Assembly: GCF_000970285.1 (NCBI RefSeq)
Contig: NZ_CP009516.1
Span: 1,405,036-1,469,035 of the forward strand
DNA: 64,000 nucleotides
Direction: 5' to 3'
DNA from: Methanosarcina horonobensis HB-1 = JCM 15518
Lineage (GTDB): Archaea > Halobacteriota > Methanosarcinia > Methanosarcinales > Methanosarcinaceae
Notes under the pieces: model-generated
Database searches by the model: none
Told to the model about the DNA's origin: nothing
What the model saw: the letters and a program-made list of their open reading frames with translations, nothing else
Translations under genes and position numbers: made by a program
Shown here: positions 27,886 to 35,876 of the stretch, piece by piece
Numbering within the stretch: the stretch's first letter is position 1
Layout of the letters: each line of letters begins with the position of its first letter

Positions 27886-28515
27886 ATGAAAAATATAATT
27901 ACAATTCAGCATACACAATCTGTCCATCATACAAATGGAATGATCGGGTCCTGGACTGATTGGGAATTAACTGCTCTGGGAAAGCAGCAGGCATTTAATA
28001 TCGGTGAAGCATTGAGAAAAGAAGTAACAGATCAACATTATGTGATGTATACATCCGACTTATTGCGAGCCAGACAGACAGCAGACATCGTAGCTTCCTC
28101 CCTGGAAATAGTCCCGATTTATAAAAAGGAACTTCGAGAAATTGACCTGGGGAGCGCCACCGGGAAATCGGTTGAATGGTTACGTAAAAATCAAATCAAG
28201 CAGGATATACTTATATCGCCACTGGATTATAAGCCCGTACCGGATGCAGAATCAAAAAGAGATCTATATGGTCGACTGCTTCCTTTTTTATGCGAAATAC
28301 TGAGTTCTCAGGAAGAAAATATTATAATAGTCTCTCACGGCGGCACATTAAGTATGCTATTTTACATGTGGCATCACCATAATATCAATAATCTGGAACA
28401 CACGGAGTTTCGGGGATTACCGGGAGGAGTTTCAGTTTTAAGTGAAAACGGTAAAGGGGTAAGAATTATACGAAAATTAAACGATTTATCTTACTTATGT
28501 AACTCTGCCAAATGA
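27886..28515 (+). CDS. Histidine phosphatase superfamily protein with altered R-H-G motif
   Basis: A 209-residue protein of the phosphoglycerate-mutase-like fold. The normal N-terminal R-H-G-Q-T is replaced here by Q-H-T-Q-S (residues 8-12), keeping the phospho-accepting His but losing the Arg. The rest of the family pattern is kept: L-T-A-L-G-K-Q-Q-A, Y-T-S-D-L-L-R-A-R-Q-T-A, the proton-donor E-I-D-L-G and the second catalytic V-S-H-G-G-T. The gene is AT-richer than neighbours. It converges with the unknown gene at 28528. Substrate unknown; activity may be reduced or changed by the lost Arg. Confidence 0.83.
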   Translation: MKNIITIQHTQSVHHTNGMIGSWTDWELTALGKQQAFNIGEALRKEVTDQHYVMYTSDLLRARQTADIVASSLEIVPIYKKELREIDLGSATGKSVEWLRKNQIKQDILISPLDYKPVPDAESKRDLYGRLLPFLCEILSSQEENIIIVSHGGTLSMLFYMWHHHNINNLEHTEFRGLPGGVSVLSENGKGVRIIRKLNDLSYLCNSAK

Positions 28516-28527
28516 AATTTTCTGCGC

Positions 28528-29469
28528 TTAAATTCTCTTATCCAGCATCCCGGTAATCAGCTGCAAATCAATCCCTGCTCCACTGATTAACAAACGTTCT
28601 TTTTTATTGCCAAGTAATTTCTGTGTCCAGTCAACAAAGCCGCCGTCCACAATTTCTATGTCATTAACGCTGATCTTGAAATTGAGGCCCTGATAATAGG
28701 TGTTATCGGTTTCTTCCCTGTTCACTATGAAATCAATCTCCGGATATCTTTCACGAAGATAGCAGTGGATTCTATCAATAAATCCCATTTTATCCTTATG
28801 GCCATTTCTTATGTTAAGGGACACTTTGAGGTTATGCCCCAGTTTCTCTCCGAAATAGTTTATGTAAAATCCTATCTGTCTGGATATCGCATCTTTTTCA
28901 AAGCCGTAAGAACCGGTGTCTTTGCCGGAACTGACAATAGTAAACAAGCTAAAATGAGGGACAAATGCATTACTCTTAAACATCTGTCCGCGAGTAACCC
29001 TGCAGGTTGCAGATAAATGAACTGGACTTTTTGTGTTATCAATGGTTTTGTTTTTTATTCCATTTGCAAGGTATATGGCAAGCATATTGGTGCTGTCTGC
29101 AGTGAGCTCCAGTCCTCTTGTTGCAGAAATGACATTGTTCTGGTCAACCTTCGCTATAACAGAACAGCTTCCCAGCGGGCTTGCGGGAGATAATAAAAGA
29201 GGTGAAAAATCCGAAGCTTCAGCCATTTCGAGCATTAATAGTTCTACCTGCTTGACTTTAATCGGATTAAGCTCGGATGGCTTTACAAAGCGGCTGGACT
29301 CATACCTGCTTAATATGTCATGTGGAGTGTTTTTGTTCGCCATCTCTTTTGAAAGGGCAAGCAAAAATGCAGTGATTTCAGACTGCGATAGCCTGGTTGT
29401 AAGTTCGTTTATTAAATTTTTGTTGCCTGCTTTTTCAAGCACATGTTCGATTATACTGTGCTGATTCAT
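28528..29469 (-). CDS. Unknown protein, possibly class II aminoacyl-tRNA-synthetase-like fold
   Basis: About 313 residues from the ATG at 29469 (AAGGA lies upstream; a GTG two codons earlier also exists). No family was recognised with confidence. Features: a helical first 60 residues; R-Y-E-S-S-R-F near 57; a strongly conserved-looking core L-L-S-P-A-S-P-L-G-S-C-S-V, then T-R-G-L-E-L-T-A-D-S-T-N, and C-R-V-T-R-G-Q-M-F...H-F-S-L-F, which recalls motif 2 of class II synthetases or HisZ-like proteins. That resemblance is an inference by eye. The C-terminal G-A-G-I-D-L-Q-L-I-T-G-M also recalls a motif 3-like end. Upstream is an intergenic region of about 290 bases. Confidence 0.6.
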   Translation of the reverse strand: MNQHSIIEHVLEKAGNKNLINELTTRLSQSEITAFLLALSKEMANKNTPHDILSRYESSRFVKPSELNPIKVKQVELLMLEMAEASDFSPLLLSPASPLGSCSVIAKVDQNNVISATRGLELTADSTNMLAIYLANGIKNKTIDNTKSPVHLSATCRVTRGQMFKSNAFVPHFSLFTIVSSGKDTGSYGFEKDAISRQIGFYINYFGEKLGHNLKVSLNIRNGHKDKMGFIDRIHCYLRERYPEIDFIVNREETDNTYYQGLNFKISVNDIEIVDGGFVDWTQKLLGNKKERLLISGAGIDLQLITGMLDKRI

Positions 29470-29763
29470 TATCACACCATCCTTCTTTTTGTTTATTGAC
29501 AGAAACCGGCCGTCCTCAACTACATAGCTGATATTCCGGGATCAGACTTCCCGGCGCGGACAATAATTTTATTTTTATCTACTGTATGCAGGCGGGTTCG
29601 AGCGGAGCGCGGCGCGTGGACAGAAAGAACTTGAGATGCAATTTACAGCCGTTCAGGAATAATACCTGCCAATTAACCAGGGAGCACAAAAAAAGAAAAA
29701 AGTAAGAAGTCCCGAGCTTTTTCTTTGCCCGGATACAGAGTATTCTGGTCGAAAAGAAACTTT

Positions 29764-32664
29764 TTACTCTTCCTTCTTTTCCTCAATATAAATTGCAGGC
29801 CTCAGGGGTTCTGCAAACCTGGACTTTTTCTGCGGGTCATACTCAGGAGAATCTGCGCTCTGGATTTCAACCGGGCAGCCGATTTCTTTTTCCAGGAAGG
29901 AGGCTGATTCTTTCAGGAGGTCCTGTTCATCAAGACCGAGATAAGCAAATGTCTCATAGCGTTCTGCGCCTCCGCTCTTGAACTCGGGAACTATTTTCTG
30001 AACAAACTTCGGGATCTCCTTTCCAAAGCGCTTTATCTCAGGTTTTGCCATCAGCGCTTTGATCAGCGTACCGACCTCAAGAGGAGCTTCTACCTGCAGT
30101 TCGCAGGCACACCTTATGGCTTCGGCTTTCCAGGCAGGAGCTGTATAAAGATAGACCTTCTGAGGGGTCATCTTCGTAACCCTTATGATCTCTTCAATAT
30201 CGTTCAGGGTACTCTTTACAGCCTCTTCTGCAAGTTCTGCGCCCTCATCTATAAGGTCTTCGTTGTAGAGAGGGTACTGGGCAAGGGAAATCGGGTCTTC
30301 GTGTCCCATGGCTTCCCAGATCTCTTCACAGAGGTGAGGGGTGAAAGGAGCCATAAGCCTGACCCAGTTGTCCAGCACGTAGTAGAGAAGGGCTTCTCCG
30401 CCTCTCCTCTGGTACCACCTGACATCATTTATGAGCAGGAAGAAGGAGTTCTGGATGGCTTCCCTTGTCTGGATGGAGTCAAGGGCAATATTTGTCTCCT
30501 TTATGTAGTTCTGCATTCTCGAAAGCATCCAGCGGTCGATTTGCTTCAGCTCGGTATTCAGGCTTGCACGCTTTCCGCTTTCAATGACATCCTTTGAAAA
30601 GGCGTAGAACCTGTCAACCTGCCTGCGGGCAGAATCTATTCCTGTCTTCTGCCAGTCTGCATCCTGGGTCTGTTCGGCTGTTGAAAGGATATACATCCTT
30701 GTTATGTCTGCTCCGTAAGCACTGACCGCACTTTCCAGAGTCAGGATAGGACCTTTGGACTTGCTCATTTTCTGTCCTTCAAGGGAAACAAAACCATTTA
30801 CTGCAAGGGCTCTTGGCCACCTGTCCTCTTCAAAGAGGGCCACATGGTGGAAGAGGAAGAAAAGCAGGTGGTTCGGGACAAGGTCTTTTCCTGAAGAGCG
30901 CAGGTCAACCGGGTACCAGTAATTGAAGTGGCTGCGAATTTCTTCCAGGAGTTCCTGTTTGAGGCCGGTTTCTGCAGAAACTGCTGCGGAATCGCCTGTT
31001 TCGAGAAGGACATAGTCGAAGAATGAAAGGGTAAGCTGTTCAAGGGCAAGCTCGCCTTTCTCGATGAACCTGGCAATGATATAATAGCTCATATAGATTG
31101 TCGAGTCCCCAAGGGATTCAATTAGCCACTCTTTATCAAATGGCAGGCGGGTTCCAAGCCCTTTCCTGCGGGCACATGCCTTGTCTTTGAGCCAGTCAAC
31201 CTTGTTTTCGAACTCCACTCTGTACTCTTCTGGAATGATCCGCATCTGGCTGAGACACTTGTAAACCTTTGCTTTCCATTCGGGATTTGAGTAGTTCAGG
31301 AACCACTGTCCCTTCACCATGTTCACGACACATGGAGTCCCGCAACGGCAGACCACTGGTTCGCTGAATTCATAAAAAACTTCTCCTGAGTTCGAGGCAA
31401 TGAAATCTCTGGTAAGTACGTCTTTGATTTTGGAGACCGGATATCCTTTATATTTCCCTGTAAGCTCCTTAAGGACTCCGCCGTGGAATTCTCTCCTGTA
31501 CACGATCTTTGTGGCTTCTTCGGCTTTCGGGTCTTTCTGGTTTACAATTCCCATGCTTTCCACTATTTCTTTTGCCGGAAATTCCCCGAATTCAGGGACC
31601 TGGATCAGAGAGATAAGTTCGATTTTCTTGAGGTCTTCGGTTATTCCATATTCGCTCAGGTCAGCATCATAGAGGTCGCGGAGGGCAAGGTAGTCAAAAG
31701 GCGCGTGGGCGGGGACACTCATCACTATTCCGCTTCCGTTTTCAGGCCTCACAAAGGATGCCGGAAGGGAAATTACTTCATCTCCGGTTACCGAGTTTGT
31801 GAGTTTTATCCCTATTATGGATTTTGCAGGCACATCCTCAACATATTCGACTGTCCTGTCAGTGAAGGTAAGTTTCCTGAACGCGTCCCTGCTGACAACC
31901 CAGAACTCCACGTTTCCGTCCTTCTCAACCCTTGCTTTTACGTAATCTACTTCAGGGTTGACCCAGAGGTTTGTTACTCCGTACGTCGTTTCAGGCCTGA
32001 GGGTAGCACAGGGGAGAACCAGGTCTTTATACCTGAACTTTATCAGAGTGTACTCCACGATTGTAGCTTCTTCTCCATGCAGGATATCGTGGTCTTCTAC
32101 AGGGTTATTGTCGTTGGGGCACCATTTTACGGGGTGGGACCCTTTGACGATCAGACCTTTTTCTTCAAGCCGGATATACTGCCATTCAATGAACTTTTTG
32201 TAGGTCGGGTCAGTTGTTGTAAACTTTCTCCTCCAGTCAATGGAGTACCCTATCATGCGCATGGCTTTCTCGGCTTCCCTTTTGAAATAGTCTACAATCT
32301 TTTCCGGAGTATCGAGTGTCGGCAGGATATCTCCGGGGATCCCGTGGAGGCGCTCATAGACATCCATAGTCTGCGGATCACGGTTTGCAATAAGTTCTGC
32401 AAGCCCGACAATGGGCGTACCTGTTACATGGAAGCCCATGGGGTAAAGCACGTTATACCCGAGCATCCTTTTATGCCTTGCCACCACGTCGCCTATTGTG
32501 AAGGTACGAGTGTGGCCTGCATGCAGGTTCCCGTTAAGGTAGGGGTAGGGGATTGTTATGAAGAACTTTTCCCGTTTGTCCGGTTCAGCCTGAAAAATCC
32601 GGCTCTCATTCCATTTTTTCTGCCATTTGTTTTCGATTTCGTGAGGCTTATAGTCCTGCTCCAT
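29764..32664 (-). CDS. leuS: Leucyl-tRNA synthetase (archaeal type)
   Basis: Charges tRNA-Leu. The 966-residue class I synthetase has the H-A-G-H form of the HIGH motif (near residue 48), a CP1 editing domain with T-L-R-P-E-T-T-Y-G, a second editing segment, the K-M-S-K-S-K-G signature near residue 638 and the long C-terminal anticodon-binding domain of the archaeal/eukaryal type. It starts at the ATG at 32664. It is monocistronic, with about 300 bases to the threonine synthase gene upstream. Confidence 0.97.
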   Translation of the reverse strand: MEQDYKPHEIENKWQKKWNESRIFQAEPDKREKFFITIPYPYLNGNLHAGHTRTFTIGDVVARHKRMLGYNVLYPMGFHVTGTPIVGLAELIANRDPQTMDVYERLHGIPGDILPTLDTPEKIVDYFKREAEKAMRMIGYSIDWRRKFTTTDPTYKKFIEWQYIRLEEKGLIVKGSHPVKWCPNDNNPVEDHDILHGEEATIVEYTLIKFRYKDLVLPCATLRPETTYGVTNLWVNPEVDYVKARVEKDGNVEFWVVSRDAFRKLTFTDRTVEYVEDVPAKSIIGIKLTNSVTGDEVISLPASFVRPENGSGIVMSVPAHAPFDYLALRDLYDADLSEYGITEDLKKIELISLIQVPEFGEFPAKEIVESMGIVNQKDPKAEEATKIVYRREFHGGVLKELTGKYKGYPVSKIKDVLTRDFIASNSGEVFYEFSEPVVCRCGTPCVVNMVKGQWFLNYSNPEWKAKVYKCLSQMRIIPEEYRVEFENKVDWLKDKACARRKGLGTRLPFDKEWLIESLGDSTIYMSYYIIARFIEKGELALEQLTLSFFDYVLLETGDSAAVSAETGLKQELLEEIRSHFNYWYPVDLRSSGKDLVPNHLLFFLFHHVALFEEDRWPRALAVNGFVSLEGQKMSKSKGPILTLESAVSAYGADITRMYILSTAEQTQDADWQKTGIDSARRQVDRFYAFSKDVIESGKRASLNTELKQIDRWMLSRMQNYIKETNIALDSIQTREAIQNSFFLLINDVRWYQRRGGEALLYYVLDNWVRLMAPFTPHLCEEIWEAMGHEDPISLAQYPLYNEDLIDEGAELAEEAVKSTLNDIEEIIRVTKMTPQKVYLYTAPAWKAEAIRCACELQVEAPLEVGTLIKALMAKPEIKRFGKEIPKFVQKIVPEFKSGGAERYETFAYLGLDEQDLLKESASFLEKEIGCPVEIQSADSPEYDPQKKSRFAEPLRPAIYIEEKKEE

Positions 32665-32967
32665 TCGTGTTCACGCCCACCGATAATTGTTATGATATAA
32701 AAGTCTGAATACAAACCAGAGATATTAGTTATAATAGTAAACAGCTAAGGGAAGCTGATTTGCTGCCCGGAAAACCTTAAAGGAACGAAGGGTACCGGAG
32801 CCCGGTTGTCAATCTTTCAACTGTTTACGGTTCCGGTATGTAAATACTTATCTTCGTAACACTTAACTTTGCATTTGTCTGGTTGGTTTTTCCAATAATC
32901 TGATCGTCTAATTAATCCAATTCTCTAATCAAGTATTTTTTATCGAATATATCTTATCTTTCCGATT

Positions 32968-34185
32968 TTATTTTTTCTTTCCGAAGATTGCTTCCCGGAT
33001 AGACTCAATGTCTGCATCAACAACAGTCGGCTCCTCACACACATCAATTACGGTCTGGGGATCTTTAAGGAGGTGCCCTGTGGTAATGCAGACCACGGTT
33101 TCGTCCCTTCCTATGGTTCCCATCTCGACAAGCTTCTTAAGCCCTGCGACAGAGGCTGCACTTGCGGGTTCGACCCCAATGCCCTCAAGCCTTGCGAGGT
33201 CTTTCTGGGCTGCAAGGATTTCCTCATCAGTTACGGATTCCGCAGTTCCGCCTGATTCCCGAATTGCGCTCAGGGCTTTTGTTGCGTTTACAGGGTTTCC
33301 TATCCTGATCGCCGTTGCAACCGTTTCCGGATTATCTTCTGGAGTGATTTCCGGAGCCCCGCTCTGAATGGCTTTTACTATGGGACAGGAGCCTGCTGCC
33401 TGGATTCCGGTCATTTTCGGGAGGGAGTCCGTGATGCCAAGCAGCTTGAACTCTCTGAAACCCTTGTAGATGGCAGTAATATTCCCTGCATTTCCTACGG
33501 GAAGGACAACTCTATCAGGCACTTTGAAGCCGAGCTGGTCTGCAATTTCAAAACCAATGGTCTTCTGGCCTTCGAGCCTGTAAGGGTTAATAGAGTTTAA
33601 GAGATAGATCTTTTCCTGGGAGCAGAGCGTGCGTACAAGAGCAAGTGCATCATCAAAATTTCCGCGGATACTAAGAACTTTTGCCCCGTGCATAAGGGCC
33701 TGAGCTATCTTTCCAAGGGCAACTTTTCCTGCCGGGAGCAGCACAACTACGGGAATTCCGGCTTTTGCTCCGTAGATTGCAAGAGCTGCTGAAGTGTTTC
33801 CGGTTGATGCACAGGCAACTGTGCTCATTCCGAGTTCGAGTGCCTTTGTAACCCCAACGGTCATTCCCCTGTCCTTGAAAGAGCCGGTCGGGTTCATACC
33901 TTCGTGCTTTACGTAGAGCTCCTTAACCCCTATCTTTTCAGCAAGGCGGTCACATTTATAAAGGGGGGTACCGCCTTCCTTTATAGTCACAGGTTCTCTT
34001 TCTACCGGGAGAAGTTTTGCATATTTCCAGACCGAAGGGCATTCGGTTTTTAATTTTTCCATATCAAGTTTAATTGAAGAATAATCATAAATAACATCAA
34101 GCAGCCCGTCACACTTGCTGCAGGTATAGATTACTTCATCTTTCGAATACTCTGCACCGCACTCGATACATTTCAGATGGTACAT
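32968..34185 (-). CDS. thrC: Threonine synthase
   Basis: PLP enzyme converting O-phosphohomoserine to threonine, 405 residues. The N-terminus has a small zinc-ribbon-like element (C-I-E-C...C-S-K-C) as in long archaeal threonine synthases, then the PLP lysine in G-S-F-K-D-R-G and the S-T-G-N-T-S-A motif. The phosphate-binding G-N-A-G-N segment is also present. The start is the ATG at 34185. Confidence 0.96.
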   Translation of the reverse strand: MYHLKCIECGAEYSKDEVIYTCSKCDGLLDVIYDYSSIKLDMEKLKTECPSVWKYAKLLPVEREPVTIKEGGTPLYKCDRLAEKIGVKELYVKHEGMNPTGSFKDRGMTVGVTKALELGMSTVACASTGNTSAALAIYGAKAGIPVVVLLPAGKVALGKIAQALMHGAKVLSIRGNFDDALALVRTLCSQEKIYLLNSINPYRLEGQKTIGFEIADQLGFKVPDRVVLPVGNAGNITAIYKGFREFKLLGITDSLPKMTGIQAAGSCPIVKAIQSGAPEITPEDNPETVATAIRIGNPVNATKALSAIRESGGTAESVTDEEILAAQKDLARLEGIGVEPASAASVAGLKKLVEMGTIGRDETVVCITTGHLLKDPQTVIDVCEEPTVVDADIESIREAIFGKKK

Positions 34186-34793
34186 TAAATTGCTCCTGTT
34201 TGTGATTAATATCTGATTATCATGAAATATTTAACAGTTTGATTCAGTCAGACCCGAACTAGTGCAACGTATATCTGTATAAACCCTGTACTGTGTAATC
34301 CGGGTTTCAGGTCAACATAATCTGGATTTCTGATTAGTATAATATTAGAGTTTAATAATATTTTGTATCCTTAACACTCTACTTGCTTTTAAATCATACT
34401 GTTTCTGGCTTCGGACGTCCCTCCAGGACAGGAGCCTTTTATAAAGGATCTTAAAACTATGTTATTAAAGCTAATGCTGTAATTACTACCAGAAAACAGA
34501 TTTCGAAATTGTGCTCTCATATTTTGACAGTTATACTGATGAGCAAAAACATATCTTTTTCTAACTGGCTGTTTTCAATCACAGTTAAACATTATACATT
34601 GTGCATTGCAAAACCATTTTGTCCGCATATCAGTGGGAGTTTTAGAACCGTTTTCAAGGACCATAAACTTGAAGGATAGTCTAAAATTCTTTGTTTAGAT
34701 TTATACCCTGACAGGTAATTCCATGTCTCGGAACCGGCTTAATATTAAACACATAGTGGATATTATTAGATACCTGCTCAAAATGATACATAC
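34186..34793. other. Intergenic region, no gene seen
   Basis: About 600 AT-rich bases upstream of thrC, between it and the end of the DUF1622 pair. I saw no ORF with codon-like character, no tRNA and no strong repeat. A small hairpin-like CTCCAGGACAGGAG is near 34424-34437. The thrC promoter and leader should lie in the 34186-34400 part. Confidence 0.4.
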
Positions 34794-35126
34794 TCAATCA
34801 AACTTATACTCTTTAATTTCCTTACTGAGGAAATAACCAAGTACAGTCCTGATAAGCACAATAACGCCAAGAATAATCAGATCATCTCTTGAAGGATTCC
34901 TCATAGTTCCGAAGATAGCAACAATGATATAAAACTCCAGTCCAAAAAGTATTTTATTTGTAAGTTCCTTTCTGATTTCCTCCAGGTTATAAGATTTTTT
35001 TGATATTTCTTGAAAAACTATTTGAAGTACTGCTCTTAATCCGCCGTAAATTATAATAGTTGTGCCAATTGCTTCGAAAACCCACTCAAAAATCTGCAAA
35101 AATGCTTCAAATGACCCCAGAACCAA
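34794..35126 (-). CDS. DUF1622 family small membrane protein
   Basis: A 110-residue protein with three predicted helices: an N-terminal one with I-I-I-Y-G-G-L-R-A, the family mark I-L-F-G-L-E-F-Y-I-I-V-A, and a third L-I-I-L-G-V-I-V-L-I-R-T-V-L-G-Y-F-L ending in a charged tail. It starts at TTG (35126) with GAGG upstream and lies 22 bases after its paralogue, so the two form one transcript. The function of the family is unknown. Confidence 0.85.
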   Translation of the reverse strand: MVLGSFEAFLQIFEWVFEAIGTTIIIYGGLRAVLQIVFQEISKKSYNLEEIRKELTNKILFGLEFYIIVAIFGTMRNPSRDDLIILGVIVLIRTVLGYFLSKEIKEYKFD

Positions 35127-35148
35127 TTTTTATCCCTCAAGTTGTCTT

Positions 35149-35487
35149 TCAAGATTCGGTTAAAAAAGACTCTTTTGTTTCCTTACTCAGGAAGTAACCA
35201 AGAATAGTTCTAATGATCACTATGGTTCCAACTATCAGCAGTTCCTCTAAGAAGGGTTTTCTCAGAGTTTCAATCAAATCAGCAATTATCAGCAGTTCAA
35301 GCCCGAAAAGGATTTTGTCCGTAAATTCTTTTCTTATACCTTGATAATCTTCAGGCCTTTTGTGAGTCTCTACAAGCAGGATTTTAATTGTAGCTTTTAA
35401 CCCTCCATAAATTATCAAAACTGCACTCACAACCTCAAAAAATGTTACAAAAGTTGTCAGAACCACACCAGTTATTTCAAGTACCAT
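35149..35487 (-). CDS. DUF1622 family small membrane protein
   Basis: A 112-residue paralogue of the next gene, with the same layout: V-L-I-I-Y-G-G-L-K-A, K-I-L-F-G-L-E-L-L-I-I-A-D-L-I and a third helix followed by S-K-E-T-K-E-S. The pair likely forms a hetero- or homo-oligomeric membrane complex (inference). Start ATG at 35487. Confidence 0.87.
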   Translation of the reverse strand: MVLEITGVVLTTFVTFFEVVSAVLIIYGGLKATIKILLVETHKRPEDYQGIRKEFTDKILFGLELLIIADLIETLRKPFLEELLIVGTIVIIRTILGYFLSKETKESFLTES

Positions 35488-35876
35488 TCTTCCACTTCCA
35501 GAAGGTATCCTGCATCTACATTGATCTCAAAAACGAAATTTTATAAATCCAGAGAAGTGATTTTCCAGATTTTTCCATGCCTTTGTTTCAGGTTCTCATT
35601 TATACCCTATATTTGTTTCAATTTTTTTATCTATATCATTTTATCTGTATTCTACATCTTATCTATATTCTATAATTATCTTAATATAATAGACTTGCCT
35701 GCATCATCTGCAAATAACAGGTCTATCAAATATGTAGAAAAGGTAAAAAGATCTGAACGCTGGCTAAAATAAAGTCTGAAACCACTGCCTGAAAAATTCG
35801 GTTAAAAAGTTTTGCTCCGGTAGTTTATTTTCCGGAGCAGAGAAGGCAATTCCAAACAAAATTCATTTTTAAAAGT
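35488..35876. other. Intergenic region, no supported gene
   Basis: AT-rich region between the DUF1622 pair and the end of the M1 aminopeptidase. One 83-codon frame (35521-35772) is Phe/Ile/Tyr-rich and looks like chance AT-rich translation rather than a gene. Confidence 0.4.

Noticed and set aside
29580-29640. Sequence with GGGTTCGAG as a possible tRNA T-arm
   Set aside because: No acceptor, D or anticodon stems can be formed around it.
31483-32700. Long open frame opposite leuS (405 codons), and similar long frames opposite the aminopeptidase
   Set aside because: They are mirror frames of strongly biased real genes, with Cys/Phe/Tyr-rich products and no domains.
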